From NCBI GenBank assembly GCA_004123355.1, contig SCHM01000002.1:3507569-3571568 (forward strand): a DNA stretch of 64,000 nucleotides, read 5' to 3'. The position numbers and the translations under genes were made by a program. Source of the DNA: Amphirosellinia nigrospora. Lineage: Eukaryota > Ascomycota > Sordariomycetes > Xylariales > Xylariaceae. The notes below the pieces were generated by a model. It was not told where the DNA came from. It saw nothing but the letters and a program-made list of their open reading frames with translations, and ran no database searches. Shown here piece by piece: positions 27,356 to 39,474 of this stretch (its first letter is position 1; each line of letters opens with the position of its first letter).

Positions 27356-30300
27356 ATGTCATTCAGGGGCGACGACCAACGCCGGTATGGCCATCTCCCT
27401 CCCGTCCAATACCCGGTCGCAGGCCAAGCTTCGCAGGATCAACCTCCTTATCCTGTCCGGAGCCCGAGTTTCAACAATGGCGACGATTCCGCAGGCTTTC
27501 CATCGGCTACGACACGCCCGCCCTACCACCCTACTTTGAACACGACCGCTCGCGGACTCGGTGTGGAGGATGAATTGTTCTTGGTAGCGAGCCCAACTAT
27601 AGAAGCGAACAGGTCAAACTATGGCAATTCGAACCCTGCCATGGCTGGTTATCAGCATTCTTACCAACCACAGACACCGCCAACTCCTTCAACCTATAAT
27701 CCCCAAGCTTTCGTCCGTTCCCAGTCGACGGGTCTGCCCCCTAACCCTCGTCCCGCCAATCGATGGCCTCAGTCGAATGTGCCAAGCGCGCCGTATAGCC
27801 CGACCGCGACGACGGGAAGTTTTGCGCATGCGCCGTACAATCCAGCCGCATATTCCGGCTCCACGGTTCCCAGCGTCAGCCGACTTACGCAGGTTACAGC
27901 CAGAACTACAATAGCCCGTCACTAAGTTCGCCAACGGGCCAGTCCCCTACTTCCAATCGCAGCCCACATATGCGCCGCAGTCGACCCAGGCGTCGGCTCA
28001 GATAACAATGCCTACTCCACCCACGACATACACGGGGTATGACCAGACACTACCTGCCTCCACCTACGGACAGAGCAGTAGCGCAGACATCACTACGCCG
28101 TCTTATGCGCCCACTCATGAACCCCAGTCCCAATATCCATCAACATACTGGGGGAATGGTCGAAGCCCGCCTGCAACATACTCCTCTGCGACCTCCCAAG
28201 CGCCCTATCCAACATCATCACATATACCTGTTGGCCCGAATTACTCCGATCGCGACCCGCATTCCTTCCTTAATCTTGCGTCCGACTCGAACTCAACACC
28301 TTCTCCAGTGCCATCTCCACACGCTTCCCCTGCTTTAGCACGACACCCCACGAACGCGCCCTTACCGAGCAGGCCTATTGATGACCCTTCGTTCGAATCT
28401 TACAGGTCAAATGGTCAGGTTCGGCCCGACTTCGCCCAGGAGCATCTTGCACAGGATAACATTATGCAAGATATCGAAGCTGAGCTTGGGAGGGTGAGAG
28501 TCTCACAGCGTGGTCGACCTACTACCCACGAGCAACGGAATGGAAGATTCACAAACGATGAACTTCAAAGCCGCGTCGTCTTACGTCAAGCGCAAGTTAC
28601 AATCTACTGCATCGACAGTCAACAACCGGATGACTCTTCTGGCGTCCATCGTTATCGTCTAATGCATCTACACTCAATAGGAATAATTCACGGAACCCCC
28701 AACGCTACTACAGAGGATGACGGGGATGAAAGTGACCCGGAGGGCGCGGCGGGTGTGTGGGCATTGCAGCAAGCAGAAGAAGACGACCGCCGTTTCAGTT
28801 CAGTAGGTGGCAGCTCTTTCCCGCTTTTCAGTCAATATGGAGGTACGGGCCAACTGGCTCTCCCAACCCATAGGGAGGAGCCGAGCAGCGATAGCGATTA
28901 CGCCGGCATGGACTTGGTCTTATGGGTGGTGGATATGAGGGTCATCTCACTTATGATAACAACCTCGGCTCACCTCCTAGCACCGAGACGACGCAGTCCG
29001 ATGCACAGACCATCCGCCGTAATCACGCTTCTCAGAGAAGTCACGATAGTGCGAGATATCCCGCTTTCGAACAGGCCGATGTAGACTATGGGGGGACTGG
29101 GGGTCTCCAGGCTCCAAGGGCTCATCGTCTTAGCTTTGATGATGGGGATGAGCGTGTCTCGCTTCACTCGAGGCCGAGTGGCAGCGACTCGCCAGTCAAA
29201 GATGACTATCCTGATATGTTTTATCACCCGGGAATTGGAAATCGGCCTCTGCCAGCGATTCCTCCTGGATCGGATAGCAGCTCCTTGTTATCCGTCCAAT
29301 CCCGAATCGAAGCGGTCAGCAACATAGCTACTCTTTGAGCGCCGATACGCGACCCTATACGGGTCCCGATGCTCACTATGGGCAGAATGTGCAGCAATTA
29401 CAGGTTGAACGATCTATTTCATTATCCAGTCATAGCACGTCACCTCATGTTCAACCTCCTGGCAGATCCAAAACTGATGCCGCGGAGGAGCGTAATGCGA
29501 GAATGAGACATATGAGACAGCAACAACAACTTGCAGCTCAGCAAGGGTTGCCGTACGATGGCTATGAGACTGGCACGCCTTCGTCTGTCAATTATGATGT
29601 GATAACCTTGCCAACTGGAAGGCGGCGGAAGTTCCAGCCTGAAAAGCTTACGTTGGTCGATGTTCAGTCTTGCACAGAACCGTGGTCACTTAGCGGAATT
29701 GCCAAATGGATCCGAGAGATGGCAGATGGCGAACCGGATTTAAAACGCAAAACTGTTGAGGATGGCCTAGTGAGATTGTTTTGTTTGAAAGTTCCTACAA
29801 TGAACGTTGCCGATGCGGAAACTCTCAGTGAACAAGTGGTCGAGTCTATTCTGCGAGCGGGTATCTTAGTGCCAGAGGAGGAGTGGCTAAAATTCGGACA
29901 TGGCTCCATCTCAGGGGTACTCTGGCAGCTGACTGGCGTCGGCTGCTATGCGCCCAAACTACATGAAAATCAGGGTCCAGTGGAATCGCAAGATAAAGCT
30001 GGGCGATGTTACTCCTTCTACTGCATGCGGACTTTAAAGAAGGCCAACCTCGATGAGCTCATGTCGGATGGCACAAAAGCCCTCGACTGGGCGAGCTTCT
30101 ACAACTTGACAAAAGAAAGTGTTGAAGACAAGTCAAAACATGAAATAAAGAGGCAAAATGTCATACATGAATGCATCACTTCGGAAGAGTTATATATGGA
30201 CCAGCTCGATGTCCTAAGGCACCTTTACAGGGATCGGCTCATCGCCACCCAGCCGAGGATAATAGCAGAAGCAAGAATGGAGAAATTCGTCAACACTGTT

Positions 30301-32729
30301 TTCGGTAAAGCTGAGGCTGTCCAACGCGTCAACAAAAATCATTTGCTGGCGCAAATGAAATATCGTCAAAAAGAACAGGGTCCGTGGCTCACTGGGTTGA
30401 GTGACATATTTCGAGAATGGGTTCGGAAGGCCCGAACAGCATATATCGAGTATGCTGCGTCCTTCCCTTATGCGTCGCTCATGCTGAGAAGAGAATCCGA
30501 TCGAAACGTCATGTTTCGACAATTTTTAGATTCGGTCAGGAACGATCCTCGTTCAAAGCGTCTTAATTATGACACCTACATAAAATCCCCAATCACACGC
30601 CTGCAACGCTACCCTCTTCTGTTGGAAAGTGTCTTGAAAGAAATGCGACAAGACAGCGAAGAGAAAACGACCATGATCAAGGCAATTGAGGAGATCAAGG
30701 CTGTTGCGCACGAATGCGACGCGAAAGTAGCTGAGATGGAAAAGAAAGTAACGATGATAGAGCTCGACTCGTTGCTTGTGATGCGTCCTGGTTTCCACGC
30801 CGACCTGAACCTAGACCATCTGGGTAGAGAACTTATCCTAGAAGGTGACCTTCAGAGGATGGGTTCCAAGGGCGTACGATGGGTGGATACCCGCGCTCTA
30901 CTTTTTGACCATTATCTAATCCTTGCTAAATTTGTCTCTCGAGACATTGGACGTGATAAAAAGTACGATGTCTCAAAGGAGGTAAGTTGTGTCCACACGA
31001 AGACTCATGGATTCTTGCTAAGCTCTTAAAAGCCTATTCCTATGCCACTTCTGTTTCTAGAAAGTAGCCAGGATGACCCCATATCCAAACAAAAAGGCCT
31101 CGCCACCCCGTTGACTCGCTCGCTAATCCGGATCGGACACCAAGTTGAACAAGGTCGCGTCGAATGGGGGTGAGCGCCCTGGTCTAGAACACACAGCCAC
31201 AAGTTCCTCAGTCGGCTCTGCCATGAACAGGCTAGCACCCATGAACTCAACAGATAGTGAGGGGAAGATACTATATCCTTTCCGCGTTAAACATCTAGGT
31301 CACGAGGTCTATACACTCTTTGCATCATCCTCACAGTCGCGTCAAGACTGGTGCGATAGGATCATCGAAGCGAAGACACGCCACGCTAAGGCTCTATATG
31401 CTCAGAATGCAGAGCCGTTCAAACTCCGTGTTATGGCCGATAGTGCTTTCGCCTATGACTCCATATCTGGTGTGGGCAAGTATGTAAGTGGCGTTCACAT
31501 TCGTGGAACACCCTTGGACAGGGCCATTCGAGAGCTGGAGAAGACATTCGGCCCTGGTAGGGGTCCCCCACCAATATCACGCGCTGCCGTGCACTGTGCT
31601 ACTGGGTTTTCGGCCTTTGGCAAGAACATGGTAGCAGTAGGTACTGATGTTGGTGTCTGTGTGAGCGATGCTAGCGACCAACGAGGTTGGAGCAAGGTAA
31701 AAGAGAATCAACCCCCTGGATATGTGAATCATAATACTGATGTTCCGATAGACAATCTCGGTATCACGTGTGACACAGATCGCCGTGCTCGAGGAGTTCT
31801 CGGTTGTTCTCGTGCTTTCGGATCGTAACCTTATATCTTATCCCTTAGATGTAGTGTCGCCACCTTCTCATTTCCCTGCCCCGTCGAGCGACAATCCTCG
31901 TCGCTCACCACAAAGGCTGGCAAAAGATGTAGCGTTCTTTGCAACGGCTCGTATGAAGGACCGAATGCTGGTATTCTACAAGAAGAAGGAAAACCTACAC
32001 AGCACTTTCAAAGTCCTCGAGCCTGTTTACCAGAAAGCAACAGAAAAGAAATCGCGGCTCTTCGGCGGGTCCCGACGAGTTGGCAGTGGTGCTACCGAGA
32101 CCTTCCGAGACTACGACGACTTTTACCTTCCCACCGAATGCTATTCGCTTAATATTTTCCAATCATACATCGCCATAGCAACCGCCAAGGGCTTAGAACT
32201 CATGACGCTCGATAAGAAAGTCCCGATGTCTATCCCGGACACCAAGCAACCAGCTATTGCCAACATTGCGAGCCGTATCAGAGACCAACGCCCTCTAGGC
32301 ATGTTTCGTCTCAATGATCAAGAATACATCCTTGCATACGAAGACTGTGCAGTCTACATTGACAAGCATGGCGACGTTAGCCGCAGTGTCATTATGGAAT
32401 ACTCGGGCAAGCAAAAGAAGGCTAAAGGCGCTACGGTGTACGGGCAGTATCTAATCCTCTTCAACGACGATTACGTAGAAGTGCGGAATGCGGAAAACGG
32501 CCGATTGCGCCAAATCATTGCTGGGCGGGACGTAAGGGTCCTGGACTATGGCATTCGGGGCCCTACCGGGGGATTCTACAACACGAATGGCTACGGAGCT
32601 CGTACTAACGGGTCTGAGACCGGACTGGATTCGAAAGGCACTGTGAAAATCGTAATGGCACATCCAGAAGTTGCCGGTCAACAGATTGTACTGGAAATGC
32701 TGCTCAACAACGGACACACCGAAAAATGA
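27356..32729 (+). CDS. ROM2: Rom2-type RhoGEF for Rho1, several frame breaks
   Basis: GDP-GTP exchange factor for Rho1 in the cell-wall integrity pathway, acting at the plasma membrane at growth sites. Start MSFRGDDQRRYGHLPPVQYP at 27356. Domain order: a long disordered Pro/Ser/Gln N-terminus (27356-29640), a DEP-like domain (about 29661-29975), a DH/RhoGEF domain (about 30150-30740, with SPITRLQRYPLLLESVLKEM), a PH domain (about 30800-31400) and a CNH domain (to 32729). Two GT-AG introns keep phase: 30982-31032 and 31697-31751. Frame changes are needed near 27868, 27946, 28655, 28719, 28917, 29331, 31117 and 31143; most are repaired by one base in a short run (for example GACTTGG to GACTTGGG restores MDLGLMGGGY). 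Corrected length is about 1,755 aa. Confidence 0.93.
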
Positions 32730-34235
32730 GCGTGTTTTATGATCAATGCGACGGCACGATGAACGAAAACGGAGACATAACCCCGGGACGATGGCGAAGC
32801 GGAGCGTAAATCGTGGGTGGGCACATATGTATGGATAAAGGACAGCAATTTTGTGCCTTGGTGGATTCTTTTTACCTGGTGTTGATTTTAGATATCCGGC
32901 CACTTACGGGCCATCTGCTTTTTTGCGCCGTCTTCTATGTGTAGCCGCAGACGGGACTTGTAATAAACCCCGAAAGCGACAAGCTCTACGAACCTAGGGT
33001 GTCTGGTGTCCCAGCTGAAGTCGGTATTGGAATGTATTTGGAGGCTTACCGAGACCCCCGTTGCAGAAGGAGGTTTGCATATGAAGTATCTGTTAAGATT
33101 TGTATCATGTAATACCCATATTTCTATCACATTTCTAGCTAGAATGGTGATGACGTTGATTAAAGCACATGGACATAAAGAAGAGAAGTCCGAGTTGGTT
33201 ATCGATTTGCTTTATCCTTTTAGAGACTGCCTGGGCGCTTCGGCACCGTGACGGAAGAAGGGGGGAAACGGGGCTACCTATCCATATAATCAGATCGCCT
33301 CAAACGAACGGCATATACTGCTTAAATACAAGCTCGATTAGATATATCTGATTATATGCATAGTTACGTTTTTCCATTTTTAAGTTACGGTGCCGAAGCG
33401 GTCCGTAAGGATAGGAGGTTACCTTAACAGCTGGACCTACGCTTCGGATAGCTTAAGCGACGGTACAACTCTCATCGTCTACGTATAATCTCATCTAGTG
33501 GAGAACAGATAAGTCAGCTGGTTGGATATCCACCCTCGGAGAACGGTATCATTGCAAGCCCTCCGAGGCTGCAATTAATAATATTTACTGCCTATTACTT
33601 TGAAGCAAGTCATTTTTCCTTTTTTTGGTTTGTCATGCTGGTTATTTTTGTGAAACTCCAGCCGGCCAAAATGGCCGATGCGGAAGTGGTGCGGCTTAAC
33701 TCTCGTATTGGTGTGAAGGGACCAGGCGCGAGAGATTGATGGGCGAGTTCAGCTGTGGCTAAGGCAGTATATGGTTGTACCGAAACGGAATAGCCCGCCA
33801 TGGCTCCCGACTTATTATCCCCCTATGACTCCGGCTGGATCCACGATGATCGCAAGCGCGTCCGGCGAAGTGGATCGATTACCCAGGGACGGAGCTATCG
33901 TTCGACCCGGCTCGTAGTCCGTTCCCTATCATATTTATAGGGCCCTTTGTTCGCCGTCATTCATCATGGTGATTCGACAAAGAGAGATTCATCCTCAAGA
34001 CTTCCGCCTTTTCTAAGAATTAATTATACGCTTCCTATCCCTATCACGTCGAATATCATTATTGAGGTTCTTCCCGAGACATTTTATCACGTTCCACTAC
34101 CTTGCCCGAGTTTCGTTACACTACCATTAGCTTGGCACGACATATTTCTTGCCAATAGCAACTACGCTACAAAGCCACCTAGTTCGCATCACAGGAGGGG
34201 GGAATCCTTCTTTCGTCATCGCTATCATAGTAAAG
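32730..34235. other. Intergenic with a MITE-like element
   Basis: Contains the inverted-repeat element at 33236-33400 listed separately. The rest has only short frames without family signatures. Confidence 0.5.
33236..33400. mobile_element. MITE-like inverted-repeat element, about 165 bp
   Basis: The two ends are inverted copies of one another: CGCTTCGGCACCGTGAC at 33236-33252 and its near-perfect reverse complement (one mismatch) ending at 33400. A second, internal pair is perfect: CATATAATCAGAT near 33284 and ATCTGATTATATG near 33345. Between the pairs the arms still align imperfectly, with the left arm G-rich where the right-arm complement is A-rich, as RIP or other C-to-T change would leave. 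There is no ORF. No clear target-site duplication was found, so the class is inferred from shape and size only. A long hairpin from an old inverted duplication is the alternative. Confidence 0.6.
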
Positions 34236-34767
34236 ATGCTGGGCCGCGCCCTCCTTACCATTAACGGCCTTGCGCTCCCCATTGGAGCCGTCCTGGCCGA
34301 TTATAGCCCCACCACATGTTGAATCCCAACTGGCCGCCTCACGCAAAGTAAGTTCCCAAGTCGACAAAGCTCTCCCCCTTCTTTCTATATCGACCCCCCA
34401 GCAAGCGAACGGGGCTCAGAACCGCGCCGCGAGATCACCGCAGACGGCGCTAACCGACGACAGATTCCACAATGGCCAAACCATCAACCTCGCCATAATC
34501 CTGGGCCTCTCGAGCCTGTTCTACACGTGGCGGAGCGCCCCGACGCCAGTGCTGCAGAAGGAGTTCAGAGGCGTCGCCGGCTTCGTCGGCTCCATCTACT
34601 GGATCGCCGGCCTCTGCTCCATCCTCTACCCGACGACCATGGGACTCGATCCCGAGTTCGGCGGCCCCGGGTTCCCACAGGCGCCGCTGTTCATCGGCAT
34701 GGGGATCTGCGCCATCGTGGGCAGCTATCTGGAGATGCCGGCTGCTGCTAAGGCCAAGGGGTATTAG
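34236..34767 (+). CDS. Small four-helix membrane protein (DUF6640-like), one frame break
   Basis: Two exons, 34236-34347 and 34464-34767, with a GT-AG intron of 116 nt. Start MLGRALLTINGLALPIGAVL. After one added base in the C run near 34313 the product reads on through ADYSPTHMLNPNWPPHAK and FHNGQTINLAIILG to EMPAAAKAKGY, 138 aa. Hydrophobic segments are at about residues 3-22, 45-62, 80-99 and 110-130, so four membrane spans are likely. The NPNWPPHAKFHNGQT signature is shared with a fungal family of small integral membrane proteins that I believe is DUF6640; its function is unknown to me. Published automatic names such as acetyltransferase are not supported by any motif here. Confidence 0.75.
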
Positions 34768-36079
34768 ATGAGTATAGCGGGGAAAGCGACGCCGCGGGGA
34801 AAAGGGGGGTGAGGGGGTGAGGCTTTGTGATGATTGAACGCCCTATTATGTTCGTGTAAGGAAATGGGATGTGAGGGGAAAGCGGGCTTCGGATGTAAGC
34901 TTGCGGAACTCGGTAGCTACGCGATAGGAAAGTGTTGAAAGCAACGTTATTCTTATCTTGTTCCAAAGGGTTGGAGGTTGGTCAGATTGTACGCTCAGTC
35001 CCTAGGCTACGAACTGATACTCATGTTGCCCGCCTACGTGTCTCAAGTTGCGAGAGATTCTGTAAATTGTGTGGCCGTCAAGATCCATGTTCTTGTCAGG
35101 TACCCGTCACAATCATCTCAGCTGAGAATATTGGGGTATCCGGAGTTATGCGTATTTCGTAGCGGGCTTGGAACCTCCGCCCCCTTTCTCTCTACTAATC
35201 TAAAAGTTCAAGCCATGTTACGCTCTTTGGTGCTTGGAGAAGTGGAAGTGTTGTAATGAATTTAGTCAGCTCACCGCTCTTAATTAATTATGTTTGCCGA
35301 TTACTGTCCATCTGTAAGACGGCTGCTTACACATTCGCGCGCATTCACAAATGTTACTTCCAAGCGCTATGAGAAAGGCTCCTTTACTAGACCATTGACA
35401 TAAACGAAATATTTCCTCACTGGGTCTTGTTTCTACGTGGTTAATATAATAATTCTTCAAAATAAATACTATAAAGCCCATAATGTGACAAGAACTGGGT
35501 TAAAATGCTTTGAAATTGGAGTTCGATTTAGCTAATATCTCTTTTGGGGCTCTGGTTTCCTGATTTTGACGTCAATGTAACCTCGTCCATGCCCTTAATT
35601 TATAGACAAATTCTAGGATCCTTTTCCTTTCCCAGGCTTCCGAGGGTATGACGCCTCGAGAGGGGCCGAGGATCAACTTGAATATTTAGAATAAAAAAGT
35701 TTTTAAGAAGAATTATTTTTACACTCTACTAACACATATTATAGATTACACGGATTAATATAAGTCCCTCCAGCTCCTGGCATAAACCGTTGCTTATAGA
35801 ACCCATAGGCAGGCAATGCGTTTGCCAAGGCTCCCTGTAGCCCCTTATACATCTGAGGAAAGGCCCTTTCCATTGGGCGACATCACATAGAATCTTATCC
35901 TTGCAATGTCCATTTTCCTTTCCGCTGCCTTACACTCACCAACTGTCACAACGCATGTGCACATAAGTGTTGACGAAGAGTCTCAGCGGGGCTAGTTCTA
36001 TAAACCTTCGTGCAAGAACAGGTGTCTATTACCTACCGTATATTGGGTACATGATACCAACAGAGTCGAATTTGCGAGA
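34768..36079. other. Intergenic, no gene recognised
   Basis: Only short frames without family signatures. An AT-rich patch lies at 35690-35760. Confidence 0.45.
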
Positions 36080-39000
36080 ATGGATCCAGTGTCAGCTCTA
36101 GGAATAGCAGCAGCCGCTCTCCAATTCCTTGACGCCTCTAGTGCGTTTCCCTTCATCCTGGGTCAACCCGGGCTCTAGAACTGACGGTTCGTATCTAATG
36201 AGAAGATTGCAGTCAAGCGTCCAACGTCTTTTCGGGAAATTCGTCACAGCGCCGAATCGAGTACGGAACGAAACAGTCAACTCGAACACAACATCCGAGC
36301 TGCCCAAGCCTTGAGGGGCAGTCTCATATCGACGACGACTGCTACACAAGGAACTACTGACCCAGTGTCCGAGCTCACAGCGAGATGCGCATCGAAAGCC
36401 GACCAACTTTTTGGTACTCTTAGAATACGTTCGTGGCGCTGGGGAAGATATCAGTTACGCACGAGCCGACGGTTCGCGCTCTAAGAAAAAAGAAACAGAT
36501 CGAAAAGCTTCATGACTCCCTTGCAGAGGACCGACGTGATTTTCACCATATGATCTGCCAAAAGCTATTGTAGGCATTTGAAAGCAGAGGCATACAAGGC
36601 TTTAGCGCTAACATTGATAGCAGGTCTTCCGTCGATCTTTTGACCTGAATCAAAGCAAGGAATCTTCCAATCTTACTTCATTCGTACAAAAGCTCATTGG
36701 CGACCTGGTGGAGCAGCGAAAAGCCCACAAAGTAGACAACACTATCCTGGCTAGCAAAGTTGACAGCGTCTATTTGCGATATGCGGCTCCGTTTTAACGA
36801 GACAGATCGGTTGATGATGCGCGAAAAAGTCCTCGAGAGTCTATTCTTTCCCGAAATTGACCAGCGCCAGATGGAAATTAAAGAACCCGCGCCAGATACA
36901 CTGGACTGGCTGCTTGAATCGACATCTGCGCCAGATACGCTGGACTGGCCCTTTGAATCAATATCCGATATTGTAACCATACCACAGACATGGTCGAACT
37001 TCGGACAATGGCTACGTGAGGACACTTCAACGTACTGGATATCTGGCAAAGCTGGTTCCGGTAAATCTACATTGATGGCACATATCATTAATGATAGCCG
37101 AACACACGATGGCTTAGATGTGTGGCGAGACAGGGACGAGCTCAGAGTCCTGTCGTTCTTCTTCTGGCGTGCTGGGACCAAACTTCAAAATAGTATCCTG
37201 GGTCTTTTACGCAGTCTCCTTTACCAGCTGTGTCGCTTAAACCCAATCATCGTAGAGGGCATCCTTACTCAGTTAAAATCCCCCTTGGAGTGGTCCCGTC
37301 TGGACTGAACGAAGCCTCCTCGACCATGTAACCAAAACGATTCAATCCAGCCAAGGATTTCGTTTTTGCATCTTTATCGATGGATTAGATGAGTACGAAG
37401 GCCCTTACAATGATTTGGTAGACCAAATCAATCAACTGCAAAGTTTCGGAAATGTGAAAATATGTGCTTCAAGCCGGCCGGAGTTGGAATTGGCCAACAG
37501 GTTTCAAGGGCTGAAGCAACTTCGTCTCCAAGATTTAAACCGGCGGCGACATAGCTAAATTCGTGGGCCAATCTCTTGCAAAAGCTCATCTAAATGAACG
37601 AGATCGAATTGATCTTACTGCGGAAGTTGTGCAACGCGCAGAAGGTGTATCTTATGGGCTGCTCTAGTAACCCAGTCTCTTCTGAAGGGATCCATGGCTG
37701 GTGATGACCAAAACATGCTGTGGAAACGCCTCGATTCGCTGCCTGGAAATATGTATCAGCTCTTTGAGCGATGCTCATGGACGTCGACATCGTGCACCGG
37801 GAGTCATTAGCCCTTTATGTGCAGCTACTGATGGCTCAGCATGAGTTTGAATTATTTGGATCCATTGTCGTCGCCGTTCCAACAATCGCGATACTACAAT
37901 TACACAAACCAATCGATTCCTATGAGGAGTTTTACGCTGAATGCCAGCGTACAGAGCTTCGGATTGCCACCCGAAGCGCAGGCCTTCTCGAAGTCTATAA
38001 TGACGATTGGCGGCACACCAAAGCCACAGAAAAAGACTGGGAACAGAGCCGAAGTAAATTCATTAGCAGTAAGCCGCTTTTCATGTTAAACCCCGCTGGA
38101 CCCATGCGCCGTAGATATACCGAGGACGAGCCGTACCCTGCCATGCTAGAATATGATGCTCGATTATTGAAATGGATACATAGATCAGCATTCGACTTTT
38201 CTCCAATCTAAACGAGATCAACGAGAAGATCCCATCGTTCCAAATGAACATGAGCCGTGAGACACTACTACAACAGATTGGCGAGAGTAGCATAAGCTAC
38301 CTATTGGCTGCCCATCTTGCAGGGGATCACTCGTTAACGGTGCAACGACTGCGACAGCTTTCAAGGTTCGTGTCGAGGTGGCACGACGAATTTCCCACAA
38401 CGGCCTCAGCTTTGGTCGAAAAAATATACTCTCTCTCTATACCAACTCGACGCAAGGGAGCTCATCAATACCCCACAGCGCACTTGGTTTGATCAGAATG
38501 ATAATGAGTGTGGGGAAATTGCATTCTGGTTTGGTTGTGCTATCTCCGAAAACTGGGGGTATGTATTATCTCGGCTGGGTCGCATTTCGAAAATGTCGGC
38601 CTGTATCCCTATCATCGCCCATTTAATGGCTGGCTTTGTGGACTCAGCAGAGTACTGGGCCCGACGAAGGATACCGTCCAGGTAATCAATAGCCTCGCAG
38701 AGTCCTTACTTCAAATTATGGTTGAAGGCTCAAAACCAACTGCCTTGCACGAGCTACTTTATTTAGGTGCGATTGCCCCTTTTGTGTTTGATTGGAAATG
38801 TTCAACCCACGATGGATCTGCGTTATCATGACAGGATTAACCCATATACTTGACCGCTTGTCGGCTAGGTATCTTGATACGTATCGAGTCAGTGGCTTCT
38901 CGCCTCCCCACCCCCTAGAACTACCGGCATCGTTATACACCTTGATGGAAATTACCAAACACATACGTGGGACCCGATTTTGGGCTGAAGCGGTATCTAT

Positions 39001-39474
39001 ACAAATTTCAGCAAGGGTTTGGGTTGACCTCTGCTCTTCTATACTCCGGTCTAAAGAGAAAGACGCAGGTTTTGATGAGGGTTACGTCGCAACTCATCTC
39101 TCAGCAGCTGAGGCTCCCAGAGCCATCAAGATCTTGTGTGTACCATCATTCAAGGGACAACAAAGTGCGTTCGGTAAATTCCTAAACGCAGCATCTTTCT
39201 CAAACCGCCCCTGGGAGCCCGTTACAGGGCTACAAAGTTCCCAATTCATTTCCCTTCATCTTAGTATAACAGCATTGAGTCAGATTCTAAGTCTATTCAC
39301 TTACTGGGCATCTTCCCCATAAAATTCCGTATGATTCCAAAAGCACAAAAACAGCGAGAGGAAGCATGTGAATTGCTCCTCCAGGTTATTAAGTCAGCCG
39401 AGCAGGGGCTGGATGCTGGTCAACAACTAATTGCTGCTGCTTGTGTGCGAGCAGGTTTTTGGACCCTACTATAA
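36080..39474 (+). CDS. NACHT-type NLR (STAND P-loop NTPase), broken frame
   Basis: Fungal NOD-like receptor of the kind linked to heterokaryon incompatibility and immune-like responses. The start MDPVSALGIAAAALQFLD at 36080 is the usual fungal STAND N-terminal domain. A hinge motif is duplicated in tandem (APDTLDWLLESTS, APDTLDWPFESIS; 36889-36966). The NACHT NTPase follows: Walker A GKAGSGKST near 37048, FFFWRAGTKLQ near 37155, Walker B CIFIDGLDEYEG near 37364, then ASSRPELELANRF. The C-terminal helical part (about 37640-39470) includes GDDQNMLWKRLDSLPGNMYQ and LLKWIHRSAFDF and resembles DUF7791. At least six frame changes are needed, most curable by one base (for example TATCTTATGG to TATCTTTATGG near 37652). 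No WD or ankyrin repeats were seen. It is either a pseudogene or an error-laden intact gene of about 1,130 aa. Confidence 0.85.

Noticed and set aside
27356-31150. Frame breaks in ROM2 explained as introns
   Set aside because: At the break points there is no room for an intron, and one-base additions restore conserved residues; only two places have real GT-AG introns.
33870-33920. Possible tRNA B-box (GTTCGAC)
   Set aside because: No matching acceptor or anticodon stem could be folded by eye.
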